From NCBI GenBank assembly GCA_002704825.1, contig PAIY01000058.1, positions 1 through 36,480 on the forward strand: 36,480 bases of DNA, in the 5' to 3' direction. This DNA is from Phycisphaeraceae bacterium (GTDB taxonomy: Bacteria; Planctomycetota; Phycisphaerae; Phycisphaerales; Phycisphaeraceae). The first letter of the stretch is position 1. Every line of letters begins with the position of its first letter. Below are positions 1-7,528 of this stretch, piece after piece. Under the pieces are notes generated by a model. It was not told the DNA's origin. It made no database searches and was given only the letters and a program-made list of their open reading frames with translations. The position numbers and the translations under genes were made by a program.

Positions 1-71
1 CAGACAATACGTCGATGCCATCCAAAGGCTCGGACTCAATCTTGGCGAATAGTTGTGTATAAGGGAAAGGT

Positions 72-170
72 GTGTCGACGCGGGATTGAGCGAAGCTCAA
101 GTTGCCATTGATGATGCTGTTGAGTGAATTGAATTTCGACTTCGTCGAATCCCGCGGTGACACACCGCGG
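72..170. repeat. Nested palindromic repeat upstream of the ROK gene
   Basis: An imperfect inverted repeat joins 72-87 (GTGTCGACGCGGGATT) with 148-163 (14 of 16 positions match). Inside or beside it are three smaller hairpins: TTGAGC/GCTCAA at 86-100, TTCGAC/GTCGAA at 135-149, and CCGCGGTG/CACCGCGG at 152-170. No gene is visible in 1-334; this looks like a non-coding repeat element. The GCGGTG-ACA-CACCGC type recalls short intergenic palindromes elsewhere in this window, but I see no exact second copy. Confidence 0.55.
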
Positions 171-261
171 CTCGCCTGATTGGCATTAGCCTGTCTTAAC
201 TCTGCGTGCTCTGCGGTAAATAAACTGTCTTGGCAAAAATCGCACAATATTCAACACACCC

Positions 262-294
262 ACGGACATTGGATTGACATTCAGTGTCCGTTTT
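262..294 (+). terminator. Hairpin with T-run, probable terminator of an upstream gene
   Basis: ACGGACATTG pairs with CAGTGTCCGT (one G-T wobble) across a 10-base loop and is followed by TTTTC. The gene it would terminate is not in the window. Confidence 0.5.
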
Positions 295-298
295 CTAT

Positions 299-323
299 CA
301 TTGAATTATTATTTAATTCAATG
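299..323. promoter_or_regulatory. AT-rich palindrome just upstream of the ROK start
   Basis: CATTGAATT and AATTCAATG form perfect 9-base arms around a 7-base centre, ending 12 bases before the ATG at 335. The position suits an operator for the downstream gene, or a site overlapping its promoter. No protein can be named from the sequence. Confidence 0.4.
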
Positions 324-334
324 AAGTATTATCT

Positions 335-1309
335 ATGACCTATTTCCTTGGCATTGATCTCGGCGGAACCAACATTAAAACCGGTGTCGTGGACGACAAC
401 GGGGCGGTGGTTTCGAAACATTCGCAGCCCACGGAGGGGAAATATGGTGCGGACCGTGTGCTGAAAAACATGGTTGATGCCGCTCAAACCGTGGTTGATG
501 CCGCTGAGCTGACGCTCAAGGACATGGCCTACATCGGGATCGGCAGCCCCGGACCCGTGGATACTGAAAACGGTATTGTCATTTCCTCGCCCAACATCTC
601 CGGCTGGTCGAACTATCCGATGCGTAACCTCATTGCTGATGCCCTGGGGCGCCCAACCGTGTTAGCCAATGATGCCAACGCAGCAGCATTTGGTGAATAT
701 TGGGTTGGAGCGGGGGCCTCGCCTGACATTCAGAACCTGATCATGCTCACGCTGGGGACCGGTGTCGGCGGTGGTGTCATCGTCAACGGTCAGATCATCA
801 GCGGAACCTGTGGCTATGCGGCGGAAGTCGGGCACATGATCGTCCAACCTGATGGCAGAGAATGTGGCTGCGGTCAAAAGGGTTGCCTGGAGACCTACGC
901 GTCTGCATCACGCACCGCAGTCCGTGCCTGTGAGATGTTAGCCAAGGGCAAAGCTTCGAGTTTACAGGCTATTTACAAGTCCGACCCACAGCAGATCACC
1001 GCCAAAGCGATTTTCGACGCGGCAGCCGAGGGCGATGAACTGGCCAACGAAGTGATCGATCAGACGGCATATTATCTGGCGCTTGCCTGCATCAGTCTGA
1101 CGCGTATTCTCGACCCGCAGATGTTCGTCTTTGCAGGGGGCATGGCTTTGGCGGGGGATGCGCTTTTATCCCGGATTCGACAGCATTTTGATGCACAGAA
1201 CTGGCACGCGGCACCCAATGCCGTCACACTGGAGATCGCCCAGTTAGGTAATGACGCAGGACTTATCGGTGCTGCCGCTATTGCGTGGGATGCCAATCGT
1301 AACGATTAA
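335..1309 (+). CDS. ROK-family sugar kinase, probable glucokinase
   Basis: Predicted cytoplasmic ATP-dependent kinase of a hexose, most likely glucose, feeding glycolysis. The N-terminal phosphate loop LGIDLGGTNIKTGVV (residues 5-19) is typical of the ROK/ASKHA fold. The segment NDANAAAFGEYWVGAG carries the catalytic-region Asp, GTGVGGG follows, and CGCGQKGCLE is the ROK zinc-binding signature. Length (324 aa) is normal for the family. It is a kinase rather than a ROK repressor because there is no N-terminal helix-turn-helix. No clear Shine-Dalgarno precedes the ATG; a palindrome lies 12 bases upstream. A sigma factor gene follows after about 130 bases. Substrate could also be fructose or an N-acetyl amino sugar; the sequence alone does not settle this. 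Confidence 0.88.
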   Translation: MTYFLGIDLGGTNIKTGVVDDNGAVVSKHSQPTEGKYGADRVLKNMVDAAQTVVDAAELTLKDMAYIGIGSPGPVDTENGIVISSPNISGWSNYPMRNLIADALGRPTVLANDANAAAFGEYWVGAGASPDIQNLIMLTLGTGVGGGVIVNGQIISGTCGYAAEVGHMIVQPDGRECGCGQKGCLETYASASRTAVRACEMLAKGKASSLQAIYKSDPQQITAKAIFDAAAEGDELANEVIDQTAYYLALACISLTRILDPQMFVFAGGMALAGDALLSRIRQHFDAQNWHAAPNAVTLEIAQLGNDAGLIGAAAIAWDANRND

Positions 1310-1442
1310 ATGGCCTTGATCTGCAGGCTTGGTCCTGTATTTACCCCATCGACCTTAAGACGCCTTTTCAACCAACCGACCTTAAAAGTGAGTCGTGACA
1401 CAGTGTCGCGGTTCACCGACCGGCATTTCCCGGGAAGATCGG

Positions 1443-2438
1443 ATGGTTTTCATGGCCCCGCGTGGAGTCAAAAGCAATCTAGAGCTTTACCTGAAGCAGA
1501 TCGACGAATCACCGTTGCTCACTGCTCAGGAGGAGCGTGATCTTTGCTGGAAGATCATCAATGAGAACTGTCCGTTCTCGCGTGATCGGATGATCCGGTC
1601 GAACCTGCGTCTGGTGGTCAACATTGCCAAGCGTTATTCGAATCGTGGCTTGCCGCTTCATGATCTGATTGAAGAGGGCAATCTGGGTTTGATGCGTGCG
1701 GTTGAAGCGTTTGACCCGGATCAGGGCGCTCGTTTTTCGACCTATGCTTCATGGTGGATCAAGCAGGCAATCAAGCGTGCCTTGATCAATGCAGTTCAGC
1801 CGGTGCATATTCCTGCATACATGGTTGAATTGATCTCCAAGTGGAAGCGTAAGAGTCGTGAACTGGAAGAAGAACTCGGCCATCCCCCGACCAACGAGGA
1901 GTTGGCCAAGGCTTTGGATATCCCGCCGCGCAAGATGCGGATGATCAAGAAAGCCATCAGTGCTTTCCAGCGTCCGGCCCAAACCGAAGCGCGTAACGAA
2001 GACGAAAGCGTTGCCATCGCCGAGATTCTCCAGGACCCCAAAACGCCGCAGCCTGAAGAAAACGTCTTTAAGAAAGATGATCTGAATACGATTCGTCATC
2101 TACTTGATACGATCGACGAACGTGAAGCCACCATCCTGCGTCTGCGTTATGGTCTTGACGGCCAGGAACCGCTGACCCTCAAGGAGATCGGCAAGGAAAT
2201 CGGGTTGACCCGTGAACGCGTCCGTCAATTGGAAATTGAAGCGCTCGATCGGTTGCAAAAACGTCTTTCCAGCGATCGTCCGTTGACTGACCCACTTTAT
2301 GCCACCGGCAAGCGTACCCGCCGCAAACGCCAATCTCGTCTCAAAACCCCTGCAGACGGCACCAATCAGCGTATCGAAGACTTCGAAGATGCCATTAACG
2401 ACATCGAATCTGACGATGTGCTGATCAACGAAAGCTGA
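1443..2438 (+). CDS. Sigma-70 family RNA polymerase sigma factor (RpoD/SigA group)
   Basis: Directs RNA polymerase to promoters. The protein has region 1.2 (SNLELYLKQIDESPLLTAQEE), region 2 with NLRLVVNIAKRY and the core-binding/-10-recognition block DLIEEGNLGLMRAVEAFDP followed by FSTYASWWIKQAI, region 3, and region 4 with LTLKEIGKEIGLTRERVRQLE as the -35-binding helix-turn-helix. Region 1.1 is absent, so it resembles a SigA-like or group 2 factor rather than a long RpoD. About 50 residues beyond region 4 form a basic then acidic tail. The ATG at 1443 is preferred: GGGAAG lies upstream and conserved sequence begins soon after; the frame is open further upstream to 1395. It sits directly before the nif locus, but with a 370-base gap and no sign of co-transcription. 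Confidence 0.9.
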   Translation: MVFMAPRGVKSNLELYLKQIDESPLLTAQEERDLCWKIINENCPFSRDRMIRSNLRLVVNIAKRYSNRGLPLHDLIEEGNLGLMRAVEAFDPDQGARFSTYASWWIKQAIKRALINAVQPVHIPAYMVELISKWKRKSRELEEELGHPPTNEELAKALDIPPRKMRMIKKAISAFQRPAQTEARNEDESVAIAEILQDPKTPQPEENVFKKDDLNTIRHLLDTIDEREATILRLRYGLDGQEPLTLKEIGKEIGLTRERVRQLEIEALDRLQKRLSSDRPLTDPLYATGKRTRRKRQSRLKTPADGTNQRIEDFEDAINDIESDDVLINES

Positions 2439-2579
2439 AACTCTGCGCAGTGGTGTGTACAGTGCTTAGACGCTGTGCAAAAGATCAACTTGCCAATTTA
2501 CTTTATATGACAATTGTGTCGCGCGCGATTCGACCGTGACACGATTGTTTCCATTTAGTTGATAGCACGTCTCAATACC

Positions 2580-2628
2580 ACTTTTTTCAAAAAGTCCACA
2601 AGATTTTTTAAAGACATTTTAGTCTTTA
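2580..2628. promoter_or_regulatory. Upstream palindromes in the nifH leader (first AAAGAC-N6-GTCTTT dyad)
   Basis: ACTTTTTTCAAAAAGT (2580-2595) is a 7-base-arm palindrome. A second dyad, TAAAGAC-ATTTTA-GTCTTTA (2609-2628), has perfect 7-base arms. Its centre is about 126 bases before the start predicted from the -24/-12 element, where enhancer-binding activators such as NifA usually bind. The canonical NifA motif TGT-N10-ACA was not found between 2439 and 2815. The rest of 2439-2579 holds no gene. Confidence 0.5.
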
Positions 2629-2700
2629 TTTATCGTCTTGTTTTCAAAGACTTACGATTTTTCGAGATCACCTCAAGCCCCATCATCTTGCGATTTAAAT

Positions 2701-2718
2701 AAAGACCTATATGTCTTT
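2701..2718. promoter_or_regulatory. Second AAAGAC-N6-GTCTTT dyad abutting the nifH promoter
   Basis: AAAGAC-CTATAT-GTCTTT repeats the half-sites and 6-base spacing of the dyad at 2610-2627, with an unrelated spacer. The two centres are 91 bases apart. This copy ends immediately before the TGG of the -24 element, a position where a bound protein could block or contact polymerase. Confidence 0.55.
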
Positions 2719-2734
2719 TGGAATGGCCTTTGCC
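2719..2734 (+). promoter_or_regulatory. Sigma54-like -24/-12 promoter of nifH
   Basis: TGGAATGGCCTTTGCC matches the sigma54 pattern TGGCACG-N4-TTGCW with the invariant GG and GC exactly 12 bases apart; C-to-A and C-to-T changes weaken the -24 half. Predicted transcription start is near 2745, giving a leader of about 70 bases before nifH. A sigma54 activator gene (nifA) is in the same locus, which supports the call. Confidence 0.6.
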
Positions 2735-2783
2735 ATAAGGATCAGCGTCGACGCGAAAACAGTCATGCGTCAGAAAACGTTGA

Positions 2784-3647
<864 letters not shown>

Positions 3648-3654
3648 AGACACT

Positions 3655-3742
3655 AACCACAGAGGCACAGAGACACAGAGAAAAACAAATCAGAATTTTC
3701 TCCTGTCTTTGTCAGGCTCTGTGACTCTGTGTCTCTGTGGTT
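3655..3742. repeat. ACAGAG-type inverted repeat between nifH and nifD
   Basis: Arms at 3655-3680 and 3717-3742, built of AACCACAGAG and CACAGAG words, match in 24 of 26 positions and can fold into a long hairpin of the nifH-nifD transcript. It could act as a processing or mRNA-stability element giving nifH more product than nifDK. A related element lies at 12161-12238. No reading frame, in particular no nifI gene, is found in this gap. Confidence 0.65.
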
Positions 3743-3849
3743 CAAAAACAACTTCCCAATGCCGTAAAACACGCTGAATTTCAGTGAATCAGATGGGTTT
3801 GACCCCCATACCGCGATTCGTACGACCACGATTTACAGGAGAACCCACC

Positions 3850-5484
3850 GTGGCACCTGACTCCCCTGAACAAGCCGTTGAACTGACACCGGATGGTACG
3901 CTCACCAGCGAAGGCCTCCGTGAAGAGTTACTCAAAGCTTATCCCAAGAAGTCGCGTCGCAAGCGCGAAAAACAATTCGTTATCAATGAAAAGACCGTCA
4001 ATGAAGACGGCACCGTGACGCTCCCGCAGATCGGTGCCAATACACGTACCATCCCCGGCATCCTTACGCAGCGTGGTTGTACCTACGCCGGTTGCAAGGG
4101 TGTGATTCTGGGGCCCACACGTGACATCGTCAATATCACGCACGGTCCCATCGGTTGTGGCTACTACTCTTGGCTGACCCGTCGTAACCAGACGTCAGCT
4201 CCCAATGATTCTGACGCCAACTACATGACCTACTGCTTCTCCACCGACATGCAGGATGAAAACATCATCTTCGGCGGTGAAAAGAAACTCGCAGCAGCCA
4301 TCCAGGAAGCCTATGACATCTTCCAACCCAAGGCCATCGCCGTCTTTTCGACCTGCCCCGTGGGTTTGATCGGTGACGATGTGCACCAGGTTGCCAAGGA
4401 CATGAAAGAAAAACTGGGGATCAACATCTTCGGTTTCTCATGTGAAGGCTACAAGGGTGTGTCCCAGTCTGCGGGTCACCACATCGCCAACAACCAGGTG
4501 TTCAAGCACGTGGTTGGTACCGACAACACGCCTCGCAGCAAGTTTTCGATCAACCTGCTGGGTGAATACAACATCGGTGGCGACGCCTTCGTCCTCGAAG
4601 ACCTGCTCGAACGCTGCGGCATTGAACTGGTGTCGACCTTCTCGGGTAACAGCACCTATGACCAATTCGCCAATGCTCACATGGCCAACCTCAATGCCGT
4701 CATGTGTCACCGTTCGATCAACTATGTCGCTGATATGATCGAAAAGAAATACGGCACGCCGTGGATCAAGGTCAACTTCATCGGTGCCAAGTCTACCGCC
4801 AAGAGTTTGCGTAAAATCGGCGAATACTTCGCGGATGAAAAACTGATGGAACAGATCGAAAAGGTCATCAGTGAAGAATACCCGGCTGTCTTCGAAGCTC
4901 AGAAGAAGTACAAGCCCAGCCTTGAAGGCAAGCGTGTCATGCTCTTCGTCGGTGGCTCGCGTGCTCACCACTACCAGGATCTGTTTGGTGAACTGGGCAT
5001 GAAGACCGTTGCTGCCGGCTACGAATTCGCTCACCGCGATGACTACGAAGGCCGTGCCGTCATTCCCGACATCAAGATTGATGCCGACAGCCGCAACATT
5101 GAAGAACTACATGTTGATGCTGATCCGGACATGTACGACAGCGACAAGGTCCGCGACAAGTGGGCCAAGGAAGAAAAGGGTTACACCTTTGCTGAGTACG
5201 ACGGCATGATGACGCAGATGGCTGAAAAGGCTTTGGTCATCGACGATATCAACCACTACGAATCTGAAGAATTGATCAAGCGCGTCAAGCCGGACCTGTT
5301 CTGTGCAGGCATCAAGGAAAAATACGTTGTCCAGAAGATGGGCGTGCCGTGTAAGCAGCTTCACAGCTACGACTACGGCGGACCTTATGCCGGCTTCCGT
5401 GGTGCGATCGAGTTCTACAAGGACATCGATCGGCTGGTCAACGCCAAGGTCTGGAAGATGATCAAGGCCCCGTGGGACGAGTAA
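3850..5484 (+). CDS. nifD: Nitrogenase molybdenum-iron protein alpha chain NifD
   Basis: Alpha subunit of the alpha2-beta2 MoFe protein; holds FeMo-co and half of the P-cluster. Numbering from the GTG at 3850: P-cluster Cys77 (RGCTYAG), Cys103 (GPIGCGYYS) and Cys169 (FSTCPVGLIGDD); FeMo-co ligands Cys286 (CHRSINY) and His505 (QLHSYDYGGPY); Gln206 and His210 of GVSQSAGHH line the cofactor pocket. About 50 extra residues (roughly 402-453) match the insertion known in clostridial/group II NifD. The GTG at 3850 is preferred because AGGAG sits 8 bases upstream; the frame is open to 3784 (GTG) and 3793 (ATG), which would add 19-22 residues. At 544 aa it is near the C. pasteurianum length. Presence of Gln206, Cys286 and His505 argues for a functional Mo-type enzyme rather than a NifD-like paralogue. 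Confidence 0.97.
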   Translation: MAPDSPEQAVELTPDGTLTSEGLREELLKAYPKKSRRKREKQFVINEKTVNEDGTVTLPQIGANTRTIPGILTQRGCTYAGCKGVILGPTRDIVNITHGPIGCGYYSWLTRRNQTSAPNDSDANYMTYCFSTDMQDENIIFGGEKKLAAAIQEAYDIFQPKAIAVFSTCPVGLIGDDVHQVAKDMKEKLGINIFGFSCEGYKGVSQSAGHHIANNQVFKHVVGTDNTPRSKFSINLLGEYNIGGDAFVLEDLLERCGIELVSTFSGNSTYDQFANAHMANLNAVMCHRSINYVADMIEKKYGTPWIKVNFIGAKSTAKSLRKIGEYFADEKLMEQIEKVISEEYPAVFEAQKKYKPSLEGKRVMLFVGGSRAHHYQDLFGELGMKTVAAGYEFAHRDDYEGRAVIPDIKIDADSRNIEELHVDADPDMYDSDKVRDKWAKEEKGYTFAEYDGMMTQMAEKALVIDDINHYESEELIKRVKPDLFCAGIKEKYVVQKMGVPCKQLHSYDYGGPYAGFRGAIEFYKDIDRLVNAKVWKMIKAPWDE

Positions 5485-5519
5485 GACAGGAGAGCCGGTG
5501 AGTGGGAAATGTTCAATGC

Positions 5520-5555
5520 CTTTCCCTAATCCCCAATCCCTAATCACTAATCCCT
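5520..5555. repeat. GATTAGGG-heptad repeat upstream of nifK
   Basis: A C-strand copy of the degenerate heptad family (CCCTAATCCCCAATCCC and onward) found also at 12251-12342 and 29591-29755. Here it is a single arm within the 109-base nifD-nifK gap, without an obvious partner. The start of nifK is 39 bases further on. Confidence 0.6.
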
Positions 5556-5593
5556 TCTGTATCCCAAAACACTGTCATTAAAGGTTAAAAACT

Positions 5594-6988
5594 ATGTCAT
5601 TACTCAGACACACAAAAGGCGGGGAAGTCCACGAGCGTCAGTCACTGACCGTGAATCCTGCCAAGACCTGTCAGCCTGTGGGGGCGATGTATGCTGCCCT
5701 GGGTATCAATAAATGTCTGCCTCACTCTCACGGTTCACAAGGTTGCTGCTCGTATCACCGTTCGACATTGAGCCGTCACTACAAAGAACCGGCCATGGCA
5801 GGCACCAGCTCCTTCACCGAAGGTTCATCGGTGTTCGGTGGTCAGGCCAACCTGCTTACCGCCATCGAAAATATGTTCACGCTTTACAAGCCTGATGTCA
5901 TCGCTGTGCACACCACCTGCTTGTCGGAAACCATCGGTGACGACATCCCGCAGATCACGGAAAACGCCATTGACAAAGGCATTGTTCCTGAAGGCAAGTT
6001 TGTTATCCACGCCAACACGCCTTCTTATGTTGGTGCACATCCGACCGGCTTTGCCAACATGACCAAGGCCATGGTCGATTACTTTGCCAAGAGCACCCGT
6101 GAAGACAAAGTCGCCCGTCGCGTCAACATCATCCCCGGCTACGTTGAGCCGGCAGACATGGCGGAAATCAAGCGTCTTGCCAAGCTCATGGGCCTGGACC
6201 CGATCATGTTCCCCGACACCTCCGGCGTGCTTGATGCCCCGCAGACCGGTGTGCATGAGATGTATCCGGCCGGCGGTGTGACCATCGACGAACTCGTTGC
6301 AGCAGGTGATGCGCAGCAGACGCTCGCATTGGGTCCGGTTTGCTCTGGTCCTGCAGCCAAAGCACTGTATGCCAAGTGCAAAGTGCCTCAGACCACCATG
6401 GGACTGCCCATCGGTCTGGCTGCCACCGACAAGATGATCATGGCGATGCGTAGCCTTAACGGCGGTTTCGTTCCCGAAGAAATCAAGTACGAACGCGGCC
6501 GACTGCTCGACCTGATGACCGACATGCACCAGTACTTCTACGGCAAGACCGTAGCACTCTGGGGCGATCCCGATCAACTCGTCGGCCTCTCCGAACTACT
6601 CATGTCCGTCGACATGCTGCCCAAGTATGTCGTCACCGGTACGCCTGGCAAGAAGTTCCTCAAACGCATGGGCGATGTCCTGGGCGACAAGGTTCACGAA
6701 TCCTTCGTCCGTCAAGGTCCCTGTGCTGACATGTATTTGATGCACCAGTGGATCAAGAACGAGCCGGTCGACCTGCTCATGGGTAACACCTACGGCAAGT
6801 ACATCGCTCGCGACGACGACATCCCCTACGTTCGTCATGGCTTCCCCATCCTCGACCGCGTCGGACATCAGTATTTCTCGACCGTTGGTTACAAGGGTGC
6901 CATCCGCGTTCTCGAACAGATTCTCAACGTGCTCATGGACCGCCAGGACCGCGATTCACCGGAAGAAACGTTCGAACTGACGATGTAA
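5594..6988 (+). CDS. nifK: Nitrogenase molybdenum-iron protein beta chain NifK
   Basis: Beta subunit of the MoFe protein; with NifD it ligates the P-cluster. P-cluster cysteines are Cys26 (PAKTCQPVGA), Cys51 (HGSQGCCSY) and Cys109 (HTTCLSETIGDD), and the Ser of ANTPSYVGAH corresponds to the serine that ligates the oxidised P-cluster. At 464 aa it lacks the N-terminal extension of about 50 residues seen in proteobacterial NifK, as in clostridial and other group II enzymes, matching the type of NifD next to it. AAAGG precedes the ATG. The 109-base gap from nifD contains a repeat. A strong terminator follows about 100 bases downstream, which would close the nifHDK transcript. Confidence 0.97.
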   Translation: MSLLRHTKGGEVHERQSLTVNPAKTCQPVGAMYAALGINKCLPHSHGSQGCCSYHRSTLSRHYKEPAMAGTSSFTEGSSVFGGQANLLTAIENMFTLYKPDVIAVHTTCLSETIGDDIPQITENAIDKGIVPEGKFVIHANTPSYVGAHPTGFANMTKAMVDYFAKSTREDKVARRVNIIPGYVEPADMAEIKRLAKLMGLDPIMFPDTSGVLDAPQTGVHEMYPAGGVTIDELVAAGDAQQTLALGPVCSGPAAKALYAKCKVPQTTMGLPIGLAATDKMIMAMRSLNGGFVPEEIKYERGRLLDLMTDMHQYFYGKTVALWGDPDQLVGLSELLMSVDMLPKYVVTGTPGKKFLKRMGDVLGDKVHESFVRQGPCADMYLMHQWIKNEPVDLLMGNTYGKYIARDDDIPYVRHGFPILDRVGHQYFSTVGYKGAIRVLEQILNVLMDRQDRDSPEETFELTM

Positions 6989-7090
6989 TCCCCAAAGCCC
7001 AATGCTGAGTTGAAGACGAAGCATGGGATCACGCGGGTTCAAACCACTCATCTGCGTCCAGTACACACCCATACGATGGACGTGACAACG

Positions 7091-7142
7091 CCGGGCGGTG
7101 GCGGGTAAGCGTGCCCCTTACCCGCCACGCTCGGGTTTTTTT
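7091..7142 (+). terminator. Strong terminator after nifK
   Basis: GTGGCGGGTAAG and CTTACCCGCCAC form a perfect 12-base stem (7098-7128) around a 7-base loop; with one bulged G the stem extends by CCGGGC/GCTCGG. It is followed by GTTTTTTT. This separates nifHDK from the mop-nifENB genes and implies partial read-through or a separate promoter for the latter. I see no convincing -24/-12 element in 7143-7184. Confidence 0.85.
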
Positions 7143-7184
7143 GAGAAGTTTTAAATCAATCAAGGGCACACCAGAAAGACCACA

Positions 7185-7451
7185 ATGAAAATCAGCGCAC
7201 GCAACAAACTGGCAGGTAAAGTCACGGCAATCGAAAAAGGTGCTGTCAACAGTGTCGTGAAAATTCAACTCACCGGCACACCTACCATCACTGCCACCAT
7301 CACCAACGATGCGGTCTCTGACCTGGCACTGGCCGTCGACGGTAATGCCGTGGCTGTCATCAAAGCCTCAAACGTCCTGGTGGGCATCTGCAACGACAAG
7401 ACCGCATCGGATTGCAAAGACGGTAAATGCGGTTGCCAGGGACACCATTAA
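7185..7451 (+). CDS. Mop-domain molybdate-binding protein (molbindin) with a Cys/His tail
   Basis: A small cytoplasmic protein (88 aa) made of one Mop/TOBE-like domain: ISARNKLAGKVTAIEKGAVN is the typical start, then VKIQLTG and the closing segment ALAVDGNAVAVIKASNVLVG. Such molbindins oligomerise and store or buffer molybdate. Placement between nifK and nifE suggests it supplies Mo to FeMo-co synthesis on NifEN, in the way ModG or Mop proteins serve Mo enzymes elsewhere. The last 20 residues are not part of the domain: they hold four cysteines and end in two histidines, a likely soft-metal or Fe-S-like site. That tail is unusual and could alternatively help redox or protein contacts. A strong terminator lies just upstream. 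Confidence 0.87.
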   Translation: MKISARNKLAGKVTAIEKGAVNSVVKIQLTGTPTITATITNDAVSDLALAVDGNAVAVIKASNVLVGICNDKTASDCKDGKCGCQGHH

Positions 7452-7528
7452 TTCGTCAACCGAATCGCAAAAATCCGGGGGCAAACCCGATGGTTTGAAA
7501 CCTTGTCAGTACGGTACGGTTCAACAAC

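Noticed and set aside
1310-1540. Small rightward frame starting at the ROK stop codon
   Set aside because: Overlaps the sigma factor start in another frame and matches no family.
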